A stretch of DNA of 64,000 bases from JBLRWS01 sp047921075 (GTDB lineage: Bacteria; Bacteroidota; Rhodothermia; Balneolales; Balneolaceae), in assembly GCA_047921075.1 (NCBI GenBank), contig JBLRWS010000006.1:1-64000 (forward strand). Reading direction: 5' to 3'. Position 1 is the first letter of the stretch, and each line of letters opens with the position of its first letter. Positions 62,131 through 64,000 of the stretch are shown here, piece by piece. The translations under genes were made by a program, and so were the position numbers. The notes under the pieces were generated by a model. The model did not search any database. It was not told the DNA's origin and worked only from the letters and a program-made list of their open reading frames with translations.

Positions 62131-63468
62131 CTCATCAGCAATGGAAATGGCTTGAGAAATAATATCCAGCCCTTCATCAATCTGACCCTCCGTGATAATC
62201 AGCGGGGGTGCGGTAAAAATCCAGTTCCAGCGCACAAAGGTGAACATGCCGGCTTCGCGTACTTTGGCGGCCATCCGATTGGTGGCTTCCATATCAGCCG
62301 GTTTGGCATTCCAGGGGGTAACCGGCTCTTTGGTATCGCGGTTTTTCACCAGTTCAATACAACCCAAAAGTCCGGTGTTTCTGTAATCGCCAATGGAGGG
62401 GTGCTTCTCTTTCAATTCATCAACGCGCTGTTCGATATACCGGCCCATTGTGGCGGCATTATCGACCATGCCTTCCTCCTCCATAATGCGGATATTTTCA
62501 ACCGCTGCGGCACATGAAACCGCATGCGCCGAATAGGTAAGGCCGATCACCATTGGGTGGTCATCGTAATGTTTTGCAATTTTATCAGAAACCATGACGG
62601 CGCCGAGCGGCAGGTAACCCGAAGTGAGGCCTTTTGCCAGGCACATGATATCCGGCTCTACTCCATGGTGCTCAACGGCAAACATTTTCCCGGTTCGGCC
62701 GAACCCGCTCATTACCTCATCATCAATCAGAAGAATGCCATACTTGTCGCAGATTTTGCGAACCAGCTTCCAGTAGTTGGCCGGGTATTTGATACAGCCC
62801 GATGAGCCCGATTCCCCTTCCAGTATAATGGCGGCAATGCTGTCAGGGTTTTCATATTTAATGGTCTGCTCCAGGTTTCGAGCCGCCATTTCGCCGCACT
62901 CTTCCGGCGTTTCAGAATTCCAGGGACAGCGATAGAAATAGGGATTTTCGACATGAATGACATTTGGCACACCCTGGCTGTCTACCGGGAATTTACGCGG
63001 ATCGCCGCCCGCCGAAATAGCGCCGTATGTAGCCCCATGATAGGAGCGGTACTGAGCAATGATTTTATGGCGGCCGGTGTACATGCGCGCCAGCTTGATT
63101 GCGTTTTCGACCGCCTCGGCTCCGCCAAGCGTAAAAAAGGTTTTATTGAGGGAGGCAGGAGAGATTTCAGCGAGTTTTTTTCCCAGGGTTCCTCTTGCGT
63201 CGGTAACCATTCCGGGATACACATAGCTGACCTGCTCCATCTGCCGCTTCACCGCTTCCGTAATCCGCTGGTCGCCATGCCCGATATTTACGTTCATCAG
63301 CTGCGACGAAAAATCGAGATACCGCTTGCCGTCGCGGTCATATACATACACACCCTCTGCCCTGTCAACATTGATCGGATTCAGCCCCGACTGTTTTGAC
63401 CACGAGAATAGTGTGTGATCGAGGTTGTTTTTCAGGACTTCTGTTTTGTTAATTGTGTCTGTAGGCAT
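62119..63468 (-). CDS. class III aminotransferase (beta-alanine:pyruvate-type)
   Basis: A PLP-dependent omega-aminotransferase of 449 residues. FFTLGGAEAVENAIKLAR, YRSYHGATYGA, LLIDDEVMSGFGRTG and the Schiff-base Lys279 in CLAKGLTSGYLPLGAVM are class III hallmarks. In this setting the likely donor is beta-alanine (and 3-aminoisobutyrate from thymine), giving malonate semialdehyde or its methyl form. Sequence alone would also allow taurine or other omega-amino acids. The start MPTDTINK is at 63468, just after heptad repeats. An aldehyde dehydrogenase upstream fits the product. Confidence 0.87.
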   Translation of the reverse strand: MPTDTINKTEVLKNNLDHTLFSWSKQSGLNPINVDRAEGVYVYDRDGKRYLDFSSQLMNVNIGHGDQRITEAVKRQMEQVSYVYPGMVTDARGTLGKKLAEISPASLNKTFFTLGGAEAVENAIKLARMYTGRHKIIAQYRSYHGATYGAISAGGDPRKFPVDSQGVPNVIHVENPYFYRCPWNSETPEECGEMAARNLEQTIKYENPDSIAAIILEGESGSSGCIKYPANYWKLVRKICDKYGILLIDDEVMSGFGRTGKMFAVEHHGVEPDIMCLAKGLTSGYLPLGAVMVSDKIAKHYDDHPMVIGLTYSAHAVSCAAAVENIRIMEEEGMVDNAATMGRYIEQRVDELKEKHPSIGDYRNTGLLGCIELVKNRDTKEPVTPWNAKPADMEATNRMAAKVREAGMFTFVRWNWIFTAPPLIITEGQIDEGLDIISQAISIADEYCD

Positions 63469-63471
63469 AGT

Positions 63472-63505
63472 GGGGTTCGGGTTACGGGTTACGGGTTACG
63501 GGCAG
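63472..63505. repeat. tandem CGGGTTA heptads (right flank of aminotransferase)
   Basis: A partial GGGGTT is followed by three perfect tandem CGGGTTA units (63478-63498) and a degenerate CGGGCAG. They begin four bases from the aminotransferase start codon. The opposite orientation of the same unit lies beyond the four-helix-bundle ORF, at 63858-63885. Confidence 0.85.
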
Positions 63506-63535
63506 CGTGTTATTTTGGGCTTTGCCATTCAGTTT

Positions 63536-63823
63536 CTACATATCTGATAAAGCTGTTGATTTTTCTGCCAAGCTGATCATTTCCAGTTGTGAAATGACTT
63601 CGTCACAAGAAGCATGAGCATAAACCAAAAATCGGATAAACTCAGCCTTGTATCTTCGCCTTCCATATCCTTCCACAATATTATCTTTCACGCTTTTTGA
63701 GGACCGTCTAATTTGGCTTCCCTGTTCGTAAAGTTCATATTTTGGCAACTTTAACGACATCAGGTGTATTTCATATGCATAATCAAAAGCCATGTTATAA
63801 ATATCCAGATCTTTATAACTCAT
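63536..63823 (-). CDS. four-helix-bundle protein (23S rRNA-IVS type, TIGR02436-like)
   Basis: A 95-residue helical protein. YKDLDIYNMAFDYAYEI, YELYEQGSQIRRSSKSVKDNIVEGYGR and FIRFLVYAHASCDEVISQLEM match the four-helix-bundle family first noticed in 23S rRNA intervening sequences (TIGR02436). Function is unknown. Members often occur as lone, scattered ORFs and are related in fold to Avd of diversity-generating retroelements. It interrupts the pyrimidine gene run between aldehyde dehydrogenase and aminotransferase and is flanked on both sides by inverted CGGGTTR heptads, as if carried by a small insertion. Confidence 0.85.
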   Translation of the reverse strand: MSYKDLDIYNMAFDYAYEIHLMSLKLPKYELYEQGSQIRRSSKSVKDNIVEGYGRRRYKAEFIRFLVYAHASCDEVISQLEMISLAEKSTALSDM

Positions 63824-63857
63824 ATATCATATACTTTCACATTAGCCTCAAAGAACG

Positions 63858-63885
63858 GAACCCGTAACTTGCAACCCGCAACACG
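63858..63885. repeat. CGGGTTR heptads, inverted relative to the 63.5-kb copy
   Basis: On the minus strand four consecutive heptads read CGTGTTG, CGGGTTG, CAAGTTA and CGGGTTC, beginning two bases after the stop codon of the aldehyde dehydrogenase gene. They face the CGGGTTA tandem at 63478-63498 in inverted orientation, across the four-helix-bundle ORF. Confidence 0.75.
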
Positions 63886-63887
63886 GT

Positions 63888-64000
63888 TTAACTCATCCAA
63901 TTGGTTCTTGCCTCGGGGTTCCATTTGATAGAGGTCTTCTTATTCTGCACCCAGAACTCGATAGAACTTTTTCCGGTTATATCGCATACGCCAAATTTTG
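63888..64000 (-). CDS. aldehyde dehydrogenase family, C-terminal end (partial)
   Basis: The open frame runs in from the window edge and ends at TAA (63888-63890). The 37 visible residues include FGVCDITGKSSIEFW, VQNKKTSIKWNPEAR and a final TNWMS. The FG-x(5,8)-G-x-x-S-I-E-F pattern resembles the C-terminal end of aldehyde dehydrogenases. Next to a beta-alanine-type aminotransferase it would most simply oxidise malonate or methylmalonate semialdehyde, but too little is visible to be firm. Confidence 0.5.
   Translation of the reverse strand, partial: KFGVCDITGKSSIEFWVQNKKTSIKWNPEARTNWMS

Overview
The window reads as chromosome of a Gram-negative member of the Bacteroidota/Balneolota branch, most likely a Balneolaceae-like marine or saline bacterium. 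This is inferred from a SusC/SusD pair, a chlamydial Hc1-type histone-like protein, scarce Shine-Dalgarno motifs with many ATGA stop/start overlaps, and a division/cell-wall cluster that lacks murF between murE and mraY. The DNPR motif of MurE points to meso-diaminopimelate peptidoglycan. No rRNA, tRNA, CRISPR array, prophage or transposase was seen.

Region 1 (1-7.9 kb): the end of a beta-propeller gene, a possible structured small RNA, then a SAM-I (S-box) riboswitch with its own terminator. These are followed by a same-strand run for methionine and sulfur: CoA-binding protein, metY, sfnG, an FMN reductase, an OsmC-like protein, metX and homoserine dehydrogenase. Region 2 (8.1-23.6 kb): the dcw cluster mraZ-rsmH-ftsL-ftsI-murE-mraY-murD-ftsW-murG-murC-ftsQ-ftsA-ftsZ, with two arrays of MraZ-type TGGG boxes in front.

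Region 3 (23.8-38.9 kb): on the minus strand a SusC/SusD pair; then two bacterial PH-domain membrane proteins, a single-domain response regulator, glycine dehydrogenase gcvP, two secreted beta-propeller proteins, and a ZIP metal transporter behind a DtxR/MntR-like palindrome. Region 4 (38.2-55 kb): housekeeping and accessory genes. They include a 2-hydroxyacid dehydrogenase, umuDC (the UmuD has lost both catalytic residues), a DinB-fold protein, the 58-residue Hc1-like protein, an UMF1-type MFS transporter, a GH3 enzyme, two TPR proteins, acylphosphatase, gamma-glutamyltransferase, TauE/SafE, PhzF and mutS2.

Region 5 (55-64 kb, minus strand): a complete reductive pyrimidine catabolic set. In transcription order it runs aldehyde dehydrogenase (partial), a four-helix-bundle ORF, class III aminotransferase, NCS1 transporter, dihydropyrimidinase, beta-ureidopropionase, PreT and PreA. 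Together these would import uracil or thymine and convert it through dihydropyrimidine and N-carbamoyl-beta-alanine to beta-alanine and a semialdehyde. Several intercistronic gaps here carry inverted heptanucleotide repeats, one pair of which brackets the four-helix-bundle ORF. This is the least explained structure in the window.
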